In this document: positions 35,852 to 44,843 of the stretch, in pieces
Layout: every line of letters starts with the position of its first letter
Numbering within the stretch: the stretch's first letter is position 1
Assembly: GCA_022760475.1 (NCBI GenBank)
Contig: JALEFZ010000095.1
Span: forward strand, 1-64,000
Length of the DNA stretch: 64,000 nt
Direction of reading: 5' to 3'
DNA from: Bacteroidia bacterium
GTDB taxonomy: Bacteria; Bacteroidota; Bacteroidia; J057
Notes under the pieces: generated by a model
Seen by the model: only the letters and a program-made list of their open reading frames with translations
Told to the model about the DNA's origin: nothing
Databases searched by the model: none
Translations under genes and position numbers: made by a program

Positions 35852-36355
35852 ATGATAGATCAACTCAAAAAATTAATCCTGCTGATAGGCCTTTTATCAC
35901 TTGGCTTATGTGCTCAAGCCCAGGATAAAAAGTTCTCTACCGCAGCTACCATGGGTATTACCACTCCCTTCCTTGACAATGGAATAGGTTTACACCTGGG
36001 CTTGAATCCAGCTTACCGCCTTACGGCTAGACTCACTGCAGAAGGCCAGTTGTCATACCTTTATACCGACGTGAACTCTTCTTTCCTTTCAGGAGATGAA
36101 ACAACTGGAAATGCAGTAAATGCCCTGGCAGGAGGGAGACTCTACCTTAATAAGGAGAAGAAAAAAAATCGCTTTTACCTCAACTGCTTATTGGGGCTGA
36201 ATTACAACAAGGAGGAAGCCAATGGAGTATCCCGAGCCGGTGAGTTTTCTCCTGGCCTGTCCACAGGCGCCTATGCTCAGCTAAACAAGATCCTGATTGG
36301 CCTAAGCTACGATACACCGCAAAATTTTGTCTTGAGATTCGGGTGGATATTTTAG
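35852..36355 (+). CDS. Small outer-membrane beta-barrel protein
   Basis: A 167-residue exported protein with signal peptide (to AQAQ, residue 24) and about eight amphipathic strands (TAATMGITTPF, TARLTAEGQLSYLY, FYLNCLLGLNY, ILIGLSYD), ending in an aromatic FGWIF suited to the barrel assembly machinery. Size fits an eight-stranded OmpA/OmpX-like barrel. No partner domain is present. Confidence 0.7.
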   Translation: MIDQLKKLILLIGLLSLGLCAQAQDKKFSTAATMGITTPFLDNGIGLHLGLNPAYRLTARLTAEGQLSYLYTDVNSSFLSGDETTGNAVNALAGGRLYLNKEKKKNRFYLNCLLGLNYNKEEANGVSRAGEFSPGLSTGAYAQLNKILIGLSYDTPQNFVLRFGWIF

Positions 36356-36386
36356 TGTTCTCTTCTCTATTAATTCCCTTATAATA

Positions 36387-36411
36387 CAGCAAGGGAACTT
36401 TTCCCTTGCTG
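36387..36411. terminator. Hairpin between convergent genes
   Basis: CAGCAAGGGAA pairs perfectly with TTCCCTTGCTG around a 3-nt loop, between the barrel gene stop (36355) and the lipoprotein gene stop (36415). There is no long T-run on either side, so it may be a weak bidirectional terminator or an mRNA 3-prime stem. Confidence 0.5.
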
Positions 36412-36414
36412 AAG

Positions 36415-37299
36415 TTAAAAGCCTAAATCTGGTATACTGAGGTTCTTGTGATAATTAGTGTACGACCTGTACCTGTATTCCTTCCTACCTTCTTTCTCTC
36501 CATCGACATCAGCCACTGGAAATTGGGCTTCTATGTTTAACTCCCTGAATCCACCATAATATTCTCCCTTGCTCAAGTTGAATAAGCCATTAAAATTATA
36601 AAGGTATTCATATTTATAGGGTTGTTTGAAATCGAGTGAAGGTTCTTTGGGACCTGGACCTTTATAGATCGCAAATGTTCTTACCGAAACATCTGCTACG
36701 ACATCTCCCATACTCTTTGGGTCTTTCATTTGTTTGTTTTCCTTAAGGGTATATTGAGCCATTCCTTCAACATTCACTATGGTATCACCCAAAGGAACCC
36801 TTAAATTAAAAGGAAGCTCAATTCTTTTGTTGTCCAAGCTCAGGTCCTCATTACTGGGAAAATAACTCTGGTAAAAATCTTTATTTAGAAGGTCGAGCAT
36901 ATGCCTTTCAAACTCATTTTTAGCTTCCCATGGTTCAAAAGCTCCTGAAATAATGATGGTATCTATTTCATGACCACACAACTCCCTTTTAGATTTGGTG
37001 GTGCTAATTTCCAAATCGGAATTACCGTTTTCATGCTGATGGATCAGGTCTCCAACCCTAGTATCTTCAAAACATGTCTGGAAAGTCAGGAAAGTATTTG
37101 TGGCAGGATATTTCCGAATAGACAAAGAAGTCGATTCAAAAAATTCATGCCTTTGATCTTTACTTTCATTCAAGACTAAAGCTGTTTCCAACTTGTTATT
37201 TTTATCCTTAAGGCTTGCACTTGGCTGACAAGCAAAGCCCAAACAAATCAATAATAGGAAAATCGGAAAAAGTCCTTTTCTAAGGCTAGTGTTATTCAT
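36415..37299 (-). CDS. Lipoprotein of unknown function
   Basis: A 294-residue protein with a lipoprotein signal (LLLICLGFACQPS, lipobox GFAC at Cys24). The rest is soluble and mixed alpha/beta with two further cysteines in the first third of the mature chain (TCFED, LCGHE). I do not recognise a family. It reads in the same direction as the small gene and transporter to its right, with a 35-bp gap to the former. Confidence 0.7.
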   Translation of the reverse strand: MNNTSLRKGLFPIFLLLICLGFACQPSASLKDKNNKLETALVLNESKDQRHEFFESTSLSIRKYPATNTFLTFQTCFEDTRVGDLIHQHENGNSDLEISTTKSKRELCGHEIDTIIISGAFEPWEAKNEFERHMLDLLNKDFYQSYFPSNEDLSLDNKRIELPFNLRVPLGDTIVNVEGMAQYTLKENKQMKDPKSMGDVVADVSVRTFAIYKGPGPKEPSLDFKQPYKYEYLYNFNGLFNLSKGEYYGGFRELNIEAQFPVADVDGEKEGRKEYRYRSYTNYHKNLSIPDLGF

Positions 37300-37334
37300 G
37301 GTTCAGTATTTTTATGTGAAATGATGAAGGAGTA

Positions 37335-37655
37335 TTAGTATTCAACCACGTACCACAGCCTGAAAAACTGATGGACGCGTGTAACATAACCTTCCATCTC
37401 TCCAATCCTCAACTCAGGATCTTCACTTCCCTCTTCTCGACTATGGTGGATATTGGGTAGGGTAACGGTTTCTATTTGTAAAACCTTCAGGTTGTTACTG
37501 GAATTAAGCCATTCATTCATTCTTTCCAGAACACTTTGGAGGCTTTCAAAAACCGCCTTTTTTAAAATTTTGGGTGGCTGAATCTGCTCAGGCACAAAAT
37601 CCTGGAATTGAACTTCATATTTGGATCCATCACTGTAACGGGGTATCATATCCAA
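37335..37655 (-). CDS. Small soluble protein of unknown function
   Basis: A 106-residue hypothetical protein, start at 37655 or two codons later at 37649. It is hydrophilic, with no signal or membrane segment; the end IETVTLPNIHHSREEG and VTRVHQFFRLWYVVEY looks like a real folded C terminus with regular codon use. No family was recognised. It lies between the transporter and the lipoprotein gene on the same strand with short gaps. Confidence 0.55.
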   Translation of the reverse strand: MDMIPRYSDGSKYEVQFQDFVPEQIQPPKILKKAVFESLQSVLERMNEWLNSSNNLKVLQIETVTLPNIHHSREEGSEDPELRIGEMEGYVTRVHQFFRLWYVVEY

Positions 37656-37726
37656 TTCATTAAGAGGTTAATTTTTGTCTTATCAACCTAATGATAGGAT
37701 TTGAATATCAAGGGTTGGAGAGATAT

Positions 37727-38449
37727 TTAGCCAGCAATGAGTTTTTCCAATAGGTCTCCAGCCACATATGATACACCAGCGGCAATCCCTCCCAAAGCCA
37801 GTGTTTCGAGAACTCCCCTTATTTTGGAGGTCTCAGCCACATAGGCCTTCAGGTAACCAATAATGAAAAAGCCAAGCCCTGTCAAGGTGCTAGATGCCAG
37901 AAATAGTTGACTGTTATTCAAAGGCAGGAATCCGCTAAATGCATAGACCAAGAGGGGAATCAGTCCAATCAAGATAAAGGAGAGATAGGTAACTGCCCCC
38001 ATTGCAAGTGGAGATTTGGGTTCTTCCACCATTTCCAGTTCCTCTTTCATTTTAATGTCAACCCATCGATCTTCATTGGAAGAAATGACCTCCACAACCT
38101 GATCCAATAGCTCCCCTTCAAAGCCCTTGCTTTGGTAAATCTCTTTCAGCTTGGCCTTTTCTTCATCAGGATTGTCCTGAATACGCTTTTTTTCCTCACG
38201 CAGATGCTTTTCAAAGCTATCACTCTCTGCTTTAGAAGACAGGTATGCGCCCACGGACATGGCAAAACCATCAGCAAGGAGGTTGGCAAAGCCCAAAATA
38301 AGAATGACACTCACGGCCTGCTCAGCACCTGTCGCGGCGGAAACCACAGCAAAGGTGGTAACACTTCCGTCAATACCTCCATATACAAACTCCCCCAGGT
38401 AGGTTTGGAATTTATCCATCAACCCACTTTTGACTTCTGCTTTAGCCAT
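37727..38449 (-). CDS. VIT1/CCC1 family iron/manganese transporter
   Basis: VIT1/CCC1 proteins export or store Fe2+ or Mn2+. The 240-residue protein has the first-helix signature [20 protein letters not shown], then [18 protein letters not shown], a long charged cytoplasmic loop (residues 70-150, rich in Glu and Lys, the metal-binding region) and three C-terminal helices. The DUF125/VIT1 layout is clear; metal specificity is not. Confidence 0.88.
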   Translation of the reverse strand: MAKAEVKSGLMDKFQTYLGEFVYGGIDGSVTTFAVVSAATGAEQAVSVILILGFANLLADGFAMSVGAYLSSKAESDSFEKHLREEKKRIQDNPDEEKAKLKEIYQSKGFEGELLDQVVEVISSNEDRWVDIKMKEELEMVEEPKSPLAMGAVTYLSFILIGLIPLLVYAFSGFLPLNNSQLFLASSTLTGLGFFIIGYLKAYVAETSKIRGVLETLALGGIAAGVSYVAGDLLEKLIAG

Positions 38450-39091
38450 TGCTCATGCTTATGTTAAATTCAAAAAAATCTATCAATGGTCACCATCCTG
38501 GTGATCGTGTTCAAGCACAACAAAACCGTCCCTTGCCTCAACATGCGAAATTTTCCCTCCTAGTCTGTTGACATTTAGCATCCAGGCAAAATTTGCAAGC
38601 GCAAGGACAGGATAGGGGGCTAAATACCAGAATATGGTTTAGAAAAAAGTGCTTATAGGCTCCGTTAAACATGCGCCCGGAATTATATTGAAGCTGGATC
38701 AGAAAATGAATCAGGGACACGACATCTTTAATAAGGGGCAAATTAACAAAATACCATCGATTAAATTTAACCTATGCCATATTTAGATATCTGCCACAAT
38801 AATCCATCCCTTAATGACCGACAGAACTCTGTTCACAACATTTCTCAAGTCATGACTCCATCCAGTAATTAATTTAGGGAGGTAGGATTTACTACGTCAA
38901 TACCAGCAATCAACTGGTTTTTAGGTAACGGCCGTTACCGTACTTTTACTGAATTAAGGGGTCAATCCTACCTAATTTACAATTAGAGAAGTATCCTGCT
39001 ATTAATTCGCTCGTACGTTTTAGAACTTTGAAATGTAGCTGAAAAAGAAAATACTCTCTGCCTTTAATTTCAATCCAAAAAACACCAATTC
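38450..39091. other. Long intergenic region with inverted repeats and gene-like remnants
   Basis: About 640 bp with no secure gene. The minus strand from 38741 to 38483 reads protein-like in two successive frames, which may be the remains of a small gene upstream of the VIT1 gene. From 38880 to 38973 lies a nested inverted-repeat structure with a 16-bp perfect palindrome at 38924-38939. It may include control sites for the gene at 39092. No tRNA was seen. Confidence 0.5.
38924..38939. repeat. 16-bp perfect palindrome GGTAACGGCCGTTACC
   Basis: The palindrome is exact, and is flanked by a 10-bp inverted repeat: AGGTAGGATT at 38880-38889 and AATCCTACCT at 38964-38973, almost symmetric about it. 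This suits binding of a dimeric regulator or a cruciform. It lies 150 bp upstream of the gene at 39092. Confidence 0.5.
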
Positions 39092-39868
39092 ATGAAAACG
39101 AAAAAGCAAATCAGAGTAAAGATCGTAAATCCAGCCTCGCTGAGTTCTAAGCAAAAGGATCAAATGTGCGCAGTTTACCTTCGCCACCACAACATCAGCA
39201 AGGAGGAATGTCTTCAGAGGATTACGGGTGGATTTGACCGCATCGTGTTGTTTGTATCTAAGGAAGAGGGCAAAATCGTAGGATTCAACGGTATAAGAAT
39301 CTCCATTTTTAAACATGAAGGATTCAGGAGACCGGTATTCTCACTTTATATCGGGCAGTTGTTCATAGAAAAGGCCTACAGAGGGAATCACCCTATCCAG
39401 CGCTTTTTATTCAAAATCATGCTGCGTCAACAATTGCTTCGCCCCTGGTTAAAGCCCATCATTTGGGCTGACTCCCTGACCTTCAAGCCCTACATCCTGA
39501 TCGCACAAAACAACCGGGAATTCTATCCCCATCCAGATGTAGAGACCCCTGCCAATTATAAGTCTTTCATGGACTTCCTTGGAACGCAAAGGTATGGTGG
39601 CAACTACGACCCCGAGACAGGTTGTGTAAGTAAGGACAAAAAACTGATCAAAGACCATGTTGCTCCGATTTATCCAAGGCTACTTGAAAACAAATACATC
39701 CGCTTCTATGCAGAAAGGAATAAAGGATACCAAAAGGGTAACGGGATGCTGGTGTGTACCCCTTGGTCATGGGATACTTCAATCAGGTTGTTCAAAAAAT
39801 TTACCCGTAACGGCTTTCAAAGGTTTGGCTCCATATTTAAACTGAGGCCCAATCTGAACCCTTCTTGA
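39092..39868 (+). CDS. GNAT-like protein, putative acyltransferase
   Basis: A 258-residue soluble protein. The stretch VLFVSKEEGKIVGFNGI, followed by FSLYIGQLFIEKAYRGNHPIQRFLFKIML, has the beta4-alpha3 layout of GNAT acyl-CoA binding, with YRGNHPIQ in place of the usual (Q/R)xxGxG. This supports an N-acyltransferase fold, but the motif is divergent and activity is unsure. Its stop overlaps the longest frame of the next gene and the two are co-directional, so they likely act together on the same small molecule. Confidence 0.6.
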   Translation: MKTKKQIRVKIVNPASLSSKQKDQMCAVYLRHHNISKEECLQRITGGFDRIVLFVSKEEGKIVGFNGIRISIFKHEGFRRPVFSLYIGQLFIEKAYRGNHPIQRFLFKIMLRQQLLRPWLKPIIWADSLTFKPYILIAQNNREFYPHPDVETPANYKSFMDFLGTQRYGGNYDPETGCVSKDKKLIKDHVAPIYPRLLENKYIRFYAERNKGYQKGNGMLVCTPWSWDTSIRLFKKFTRNGFQRFGSIFKLRPNLNPS

Positions 39869-39894
39869 ATCCTTATCCACTTAATTATGCGAAA

Positions 39895-40989
39895 ATGATT
39901 ATCAAGAAAATAAATGCTTACCAGATTAGGATTCCGCTGAAGATTTCCTTTAAGCAAGCCAATAGCATGGCTCCAAGTTCGAATTCCATTATTCTGGAAA
40001 TCTATACCCAAAATGGTTTGGTAGGTTATGGAGAATGCTGTCCAAGGTCTTACGTAACAGGTGAAAGTCCTGAAAGCGTCCTTGAGGAGATTCGAACTGC
40101 CATTCCAAAATTGGAAGGACTTAGCATCCTAAATCTGGAAGGTCTTAAGAATTTGATTCTACTTGATCTGGGTTCCATGCTTCGGCCTGCGGCGCTATGT
40201 GCCTTCGACCTGGCCTTGTTGGATGCTTTTGCCAAGGAGGAGAAAACCCATGTGCTGCACTTATTAGGTGGTAGCAGTCCAGAAAAAATCGTTTACTCAG
40301 GGGTAGTTCCTATGGGTAGCGAGTCCAGGATCAGGCCTATCCTCGAAGCTTTTTCATTTGAGAGCATCAAAATCAAGATTGGCAATGATTTTCGGGAAAG
40401 CGAGAAAAGGATCGCCTTCATCAGGAGCATCTATGGAAATGATATTTCTATCAGGATGGACGCCAATACTTCCTGGTCATATATGGATGCTATAGAGCAA
40501 ATCCCGAAGTTCCTGAAGTTGGGCGTCAATATTTTTGAACAGCCTTTCCTCCCAGAAAGGAATAAGGATATGGGTTTTTTGTCAAGGTATTTTGGAAAAG
40601 ATGCTTATATCATGGCTGATGAGTCATTGACCGACATTAACTCTGCTTTTGAACTGATAAGCAGAAATTACTGCAACCGTTTCAACCTGAAAATTTCCAA
40701 GCATGGTGGCTTACTTAGGAGCCTTAAAATATGTGAGCTGGCCAAGCTATCCGGAATATCCTGTCAGATGGGAGCTCATTTTGGAGAAACCTCCATTCTA
40801 ACAAAGGCAGGGATGGTACTGGCATCCCTTGCGCCGGAACTTACTCATCGAGAAGGGGCTTTTGGTACGCATGTATTAAAGGAAGATATTTTCGAGTCCT
40901 CTATTAAATTCGATCTAACAGGTGCCATTAGAAATCCTGCCCGTTTTTTTGAGGAGACTTTGTCCTCTTCTTTGGCTAAGGCTTCCTGA
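39895..40989 (+). CDS. Enolase-superfamily enzyme, MLE subgroup (dipeptide-epimerase-like)
   Basis: Members abstract a proton next to a carboxylate to racemise, cycloisomerise or dehydrate. The active-site set is complete: KIKIG (KxK lysines), MDAN (Asp), FEQP (Glu), ADES (Asp) and NLKISKHGG (second catalytic Lys). The lid loop is GYGECCPRSYVTGES. This pattern is that of the muconate-lactonising subgroup, which includes dipeptide epimerases and o-succinylbenzoate synthase; I cannot choose between them. I use the ATG at 39895, 26 bp after the GNAT-like stop. It gives 364 residues, normal for the family. Confidence 0.85.
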   Translation: MIIKKINAYQIRIPLKISFKQANSMAPSSNSIILEIYTQNGLVGYGECCPRSYVTGESPESVLEEIRTAIPKLEGLSILNLEGLKNLILLDLGSMLRPAALCAFDLALLDAFAKEEKTHVLHLLGGSSPEKIVYSGVVPMGSESRIRPILEAFSFESIKIKIGNDFRESEKRIAFIRSIYGNDISIRMDANTSWSYMDAIEQIPKFLKLGVNIFEQPFLPERNKDMGFLSRYFGKDAYIMADESLTDINSAFELISRNYCNRFNLKISKHGGLLRSLKICELAKLSGISCQMGAHFGETSILTKAGMVLASLAPELTHREGAFGTHVLKEDIFESSIKFDLTGAIRNPARFFEETLSSSLAKAS

Positions 40990-41123
40990 GGAGCAGCTTG
41001 ACTCCTTCGAATGATTAGCTACAAAAAGTTTAGCCAATCACTCCTTCTTTTGATCAGTCATACACATGTGATTGAATATGGCAAGTCAATCAGGCTTTAA
41101 TGATTAAACTGGTGTAAACTTAT

Positions 41124-41159
41124 AGAAGAAGGATCTTTGAACAAAGATCCTTCTTTTTT
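41124..41159 (+). terminator. Rho-independent terminator upstream of gltX
   Basis: AGAAGAAGGATCTTT pairs with AAAGATCCTTCTTT around a 4-nt loop and runs into six T. It lies 135 bp after the enolase-superfamily gene. Confidence 0.85.
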
Positions 41160-41172
41160 GACCGAATCCAGG

Positions 41173-41203
41173 TTGTAAGTTCCCCATCCCCCCCTTAACT
41201 TTG
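41173..41203 (+). promoter_or_regulatory. Bacteroidota-type promoter of gltX
   Basis: TTG, exactly 20 nt, then TAACTTTG: a perfect match to the phylum consensus. It lies just after the terminator and 55 bp before the gltX ATG. The spacer holds a run of seven C. Confidence 0.7.
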
Positions 41204-41257
41204 GGCTTTCAAAATTTACCTGAATCCATTCCTAAAACTCCAAAGGGATATTTCATC

Positions 41258-42796
41258 ATGAGCGATCAAGTTGTCGTCCGCTTTGCCCCAAGCCCCACAG
41301 GCCCCCTTCACATCGGGGGAGTCCGCACCGCCCTTTATAATTATCTTTTTGCAAAAAAGCACAACGGGAGATTCATCCTTAGGATTGAAGATACCGACCG
41401 CACCCGTTATGTACATGGTGCAGAAGAGTACATCATCGAAGCCCTCAAATGGCTGGGCATTGAATTTACCGAAGGGGTACACAAAGACGGGGAAGTAGGC
41501 CCTTATCGCCAAAGCGATCGCAAGGCTCAAGGCCTATATCAAAAATATGCCGATCAACTGGTAAAGGACGGCTGGGCATATTATGCCTTTGATACCTCTG
41601 AAGAACTCGACGCCATGCGCGAACGCCTCAAAGAGGCAGGTTCTCAGGTACAACAGTACAATTACGTTACCCGCAGGGAAATGAAAAATAGCCTCACCCT
41701 CTCAGAGGAGGAGGTTCAAAAGCGAATTGATAAGGGAGATCCCTATGTGATTCGTTTCAAAATGCCCAAGAAGGAAGATATTCGCTTTCATGACATTGTG
41801 AGAGACTGGGTAGTATTCCACTCATCTCAACTGGACGACAAAATCCTCCTCAAGTCAGATGGAATGCCAACCTACCACCTGGCTGTCATTGTGGATGATA
41901 CCCTGATGGGTGTGAATCATGTAATTCGTGGTGAGGAGTGGCTCTCATCTACCCCACTCCATGTCATGCTATATAAAGCCCTTGGCTGGGAAGCCCACAT
42001 CCCAAAATATGTACACCTTCCATTAATCCTTAACCCTAACGGCAAGGGCAAGATGTCCAAACGCCAAGGTGACAAAATGGGATTCTCAGTATTCCCTACT
42101 TCCTGGACAAATCCTGAAGATGGGAAAGTATCCAGCGGTTATCGTGAAGATGGCTATATCTCTGAAGCATTGCTAAACTTCCTTTCCCTCCTGGGTTGGA
42201 ATCCTGGAAATGATGAGGAATTGATGAACCATGATCGCTTGGTTGAATTATTCGACCTGGGACGAATAGGAAATTCAGCCGCAAAATTTGACCTGGATAA
42301 GTTGAAATGGTTCAACCAGACCTATATTCGCAACATGGCCAATGAGGACTTGTTACCCTTGGTCAAAAACTTTGATCCAGAAGGTAAACTAGAAGGAGTT
42401 GAAGATAATTTTATTCTTCAGGCCATTGAACTCATGAAAGAAAGGGTAACTGTCCTAGGAGATTTTGTGGAAATGGCTCCTTACTTCTTTGCCACACCCG
42501 AAGGCTATGATGAGAAGGTGGTGAAGAAAAGATGGAAAGCCGATTCTCCTGCTATACTTTTAGACCTTAAAAATAAATTTGATTCCATTTCGTCTTGGGA
42601 TTCAGAAGAAATTGAAAAAGTCTTTAAAAAACACCTGGAAGATGCGGAGCTAGGAATGGGAAAAGTCATGGCTCCCTTAAGGTTGGCATTAACAGGTGTA
42701 GCAGGTGGTCCTGGCGTTTTCGATATTGCAGCATTGATTGGGAAGGAAGAAACGCTTAGCAGGATCGACATAGCAATCGAAGCCATTCCTGTATAA
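41258..42796 (+). CDS. gltX: Glutamyl-tRNA synthetase
   Basis: Charges tRNA-Glu with glutamate. The class I signatures are RFAPSPTGPLHIGGVRTAL and GKGKMSKRQGDKMG; ILRIEDTDRTR and EEWLSSTPLHVMLYKALGW are also standard. The ATG at 41258 (MSDQVVVRFAPSP) is chosen over an upstream frame to 41201 because that would begin at the promoter. Length 512 is normal. It has its own promoter. Confidence 0.97.
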   Translation: MSDQVVVRFAPSPTGPLHIGGVRTALYNYLFAKKHNGRFILRIEDTDRTRYVHGAEEYIIEALKWLGIEFTEGVHKDGEVGPYRQSDRKAQGLYQKYADQLVKDGWAYYAFDTSEELDAMRERLKEAGSQVQQYNYVTRREMKNSLTLSEEEVQKRIDKGDPYVIRFKMPKKEDIRFHDIVRDWVVFHSSQLDDKILLKSDGMPTYHLAVIVDDTLMGVNHVIRGEEWLSSTPLHVMLYKALGWEAHIPKYVHLPLILNPNGKGKMSKRQGDKMGFSVFPTSWTNPEDGKVSSGYREDGYISEALLNFLSLLGWNPGNDEELMNHDRLVELFDLGRIGNSAAKFDLDKLKWFNQTYIRNMANEDLLPLVKNFDPEGKLEGVEDNFILQAIELMKERVTVLGDFVEMAPYFFATPEGYDEKVVKKRWKADSPAILLDLKNKFDSISSWDSEEIEKVFKKHLEDAELGMGKVMAPLRLALTGVAGGPGVFDIAALIGKEETLSRIDIAIEAIPV

Positions 42797-42876
42797 TATC
42801 GTACAAAAGACTTTCAATTTAAATTTGGGATGTTTATTTTCCCCGAAGTGAAACAACAGTTGGCGAACTAATTTCG

Positions 42877-42884
42877 TAACTTTG
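42877..42884 (+). promoter_or_regulatory. Candidate -7 box of the coiled-coil membrane gene
   Basis: TAACTTTG is a perfect TAnnTTTG box 44 bp before the TTG start at 42929. No TTG stands at 19-21 nt upstream (the nearest gives a 14-nt spacer), so the promoter call is tentative. Confidence 0.35.
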
Positions 42885-42928
42885 ATATAGCCTTTGGGTA
42901 AAACTGAAAATTAATAAGCTGAAAGATT

Positions 42929-43858
42929 TTGGCAAAAGATAAAAAAGTTAAACCGAGAATTCAGAAATTTATTAACTACACCAAAGAAGCTTTCTTTTGG
43001 CCAGTGCATCTGACCATGATGGCTGTAATTACGGGTGTATCTGCACTTGGTGTATTCTTGGCTCCTGAACTAAGCGAACTGATTGGGATGTCAGATCCTA
43101 CCTTATTCATTTGGTCTATCATATTAATGGGTGGAGGAGCTGAGTTGATGACACTTAGCGCCATTAGCAACCACCCTCGTTTCATCAGGGCGATCAATGC
43201 CAAGTACCAAAAGGACATTGATGCCTTCCAGAAGACCAAGACCCTGGTAGACTATTACAACGACCTTACCCAGGAATCTCAACAAAGATTCGATAAGCTT
43301 AGAAGAAGAATTAAAGCTGTTAAGGATGGCTTTAACAAGGTAAATACAGCAGTACCCTCATTGGTAAATAATTTTCTCAATAAGTTAAATGCGATCGAGC
43401 TTTCATATGCGAGGCTGTTGTATTACAAGGATAAATTCCCTTCTCTAACCAATGAAACCGTCATCCAAAAAACTGTTCAGGAGATCGACAAATTGAACCA
43501 GGAGTTGAAAAATGCTTCCAGCCGTCTGAAAAGAGTAAAGGAAAAGCGCCTTAAACTTCTGCAGATGAAGATGGACAATTATTATAAGGTTAGGGAAAAC
43601 AGAGAGGTTATTGAGGAGCAGTTGCAGACCATTGAAGAAATGGTAGAATATATCAAGGATCAACCCATCAGCCTTCAAAATACTGAGCGCGAAGATGTGA
43701 TGATTGAAAACCTGCTGTTTGAAACTGAACAGACACAGCAGACCATGGAGGAGATAGAGTTTCTGATGAAATCAGAATTTTATCCTGATTTAGGCGAGGA
43801 AGAGTTCTCTGGAGAATCTCTGGACTCGGATGATTTCTCAGGAAAAATAAAAGACTAA
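42929..43858 (+). CDS. Coiled-coil membrane protein of unknown function
   Basis: A 309-residue protein that appears to start at TTG (42929); the first in-frame ATG is about 30 codons later and would cut the first helix. Two membrane helices (residues 22-45 and 55-76) are followed by a long coiled coil (residues 85-270, rich in Lys, Glu, Leu and Gln) and a very acidic tail (DLGEEEFSGESLDSDDFSG). No catalytic motif was seen. A structural or scaffold role at the inner membrane is possible. Confidence 0.75.
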   Translation: MAKDKKVKPRIQKFINYTKEAFFWPVHLTMMAVITGVSALGVFLAPELSELIGMSDPTLFIWSIILMGGGAELMTLSAISNHPRFIRAINAKYQKDIDAFQKTKTLVDYYNDLTQESQQRFDKLRRRIKAVKDGFNKVNTAVPSLVNNFLNKLNAIELSYARLLYYKDKFPSLTNETVIQKTVQEIDKLNQELKNASSRLKRVKEKRLKLLQMKMDNYYKVRENREVIEEQLQTIEEMVEYIKDQPISLQNTEREDVMIENLLFETEQTQQTMEEIEFLMKSEFYPDLGEEEFSGESLDSDDFSGKIKD

Positions 43859-43885
43859 TCTAATCGTAAATAATATACAGACAGG

Positions 43886-43921
43886 TGGGAAGATTGATCA
43901 AATTCTTCCCATTTTTGTTTT
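43886..43921 (+). terminator. Terminator after the coiled-coil membrane gene
   Basis: TGGGAAGA pairs with TCTTCCCA around a 10-nt loop, followed by TTTTTGTTTT. It lies between this gene and the crotonase gene. Confidence 0.75.
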
Positions 43922-43946
43922 AAGTTGCTGAAATTCACTCCTAACT

Positions 43947-44738
43947 ATGTACAACACTATTCTAACGGAAAAGAAGGACCACACGCTTGTAATTACCCTC
44001 AACCGTCCAAAAGTTCTGAATGCGCTGAAGCGTGAACTGCTAGAAGAGCTAAACGATGCCGTTCAGAAGCTGAACGACGACGATGACATCAAGGGAGCTG
44101 TCATTACAGGCGCAGGGGATAAGGCATTTGCTGCGGGTGCAGACATCTCCGAGTTCTCAGCCCTGGATGAAAAAGCTGCCATGGAGGCTAGCCAGTATGG
44201 TCAGAGGGTATTTTTTGCCATCGAAAACTCTCATAAGCCAATCATTGCAGCCATTAATGGTTTTGCACTTGGTGGAGGCTGCGAATTGGCCATGGCATGT
44301 CATATGCGAATCGCTTCTGAGAATGCTCGTTTTGGCCAGCCAGAGGTAAAACTTGGGCTACTAGCTGGCTACGGAGGTACCCAGCGACTGGCTCAACTCA
44401 TTGGTAGGGGAAAAGCTACTGAGCTCCTGATCACCGGTAACATGATCACGGCTGAAGAAGCCTATCGTTTGGGGCTGGTAAATTACGTTACAACCAGGGG
44501 AGAATTGACCGAAAAGTGCCATGAGATCCTCAGTAAGGCATATGAGCAATCCCCACTGGCCATCAGGTATACCCTACACGCCATTAATGCTGGATACAAA
44601 AGCAGAAATGGAATCGAGGATTGCAACGGATACGAAATCGAAGCTGAAAATTTCTCTAAGGCCATCGTATCTGAGGATGCCAAAGAAGGTACAGCAGCCT
44701 TTATGGAAAAGCGTAAACCCGAATTTACCGGGAAGTAA
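43947..44738 (+). CDS. Enoyl-CoA hydratase (crotonase family)
   Basis: Hydrates trans-2-enoyl-CoA in fatty acid or amino acid breakdown. The oxyanion hole and both glutamates are present: FAAGADISEF, GFALGGGCELAMACH (first Glu) and GQPEVKLGLLAGYGGTQRL (second Glu). At 263 residues it is a stand-alone crotonase. Having both Glu residues favours hydratase over isomerase activity. No other beta-oxidation gene is adjacent, so the substrate is open. Confidence 0.92.
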   Translation: MYNTILTEKKDHTLVITLNRPKVLNALKRELLEELNDAVQKLNDDDDIKGAVITGAGDKAFAAGADISEFSALDEKAAMEASQYGQRVFFAIENSHKPIIAAINGFALGGGCELAMACHMRIASENARFGQPEVKLGLLAGYGGTQRLAQLIGRGKATELLITGNMITAEEAYRLGLVNYVTTRGELTEKCHEILSKAYEQSPLAIRYTLHAINAGYKSRNGIEDCNGYEIEAENFSKAIVSEDAKEGTAAFMEKRKPEFTGK

Positions 44739-44775
44739 TTCTGAAATACCAATTTACCTATTCAATATTTTTTAT

Positions 44776-44807
44776 GGGGCCGTGGATGAAACGGTCCCTA
44801 TTTTTTT
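44776..44807 (+). terminator. Terminator after the crotonase gene
   Basis: GGGGCCGT pairs with ACGGTCCC (one G-T pair) and is followed by TATTTTTTT. It lies 37 bp after the stop. Confidence 0.8.
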
Positions 44808-44843
44808 GCAAATTGATCTATATTTAATTCTAAATTGCCTGGA

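Noticed and set aside
38538-38741. 67-residue minus-strand frame as a complete gene
   Set aside because: The second half is cysteine-rich and not protein-like, while the other frame reads better there; treated as a possible broken gene instead.
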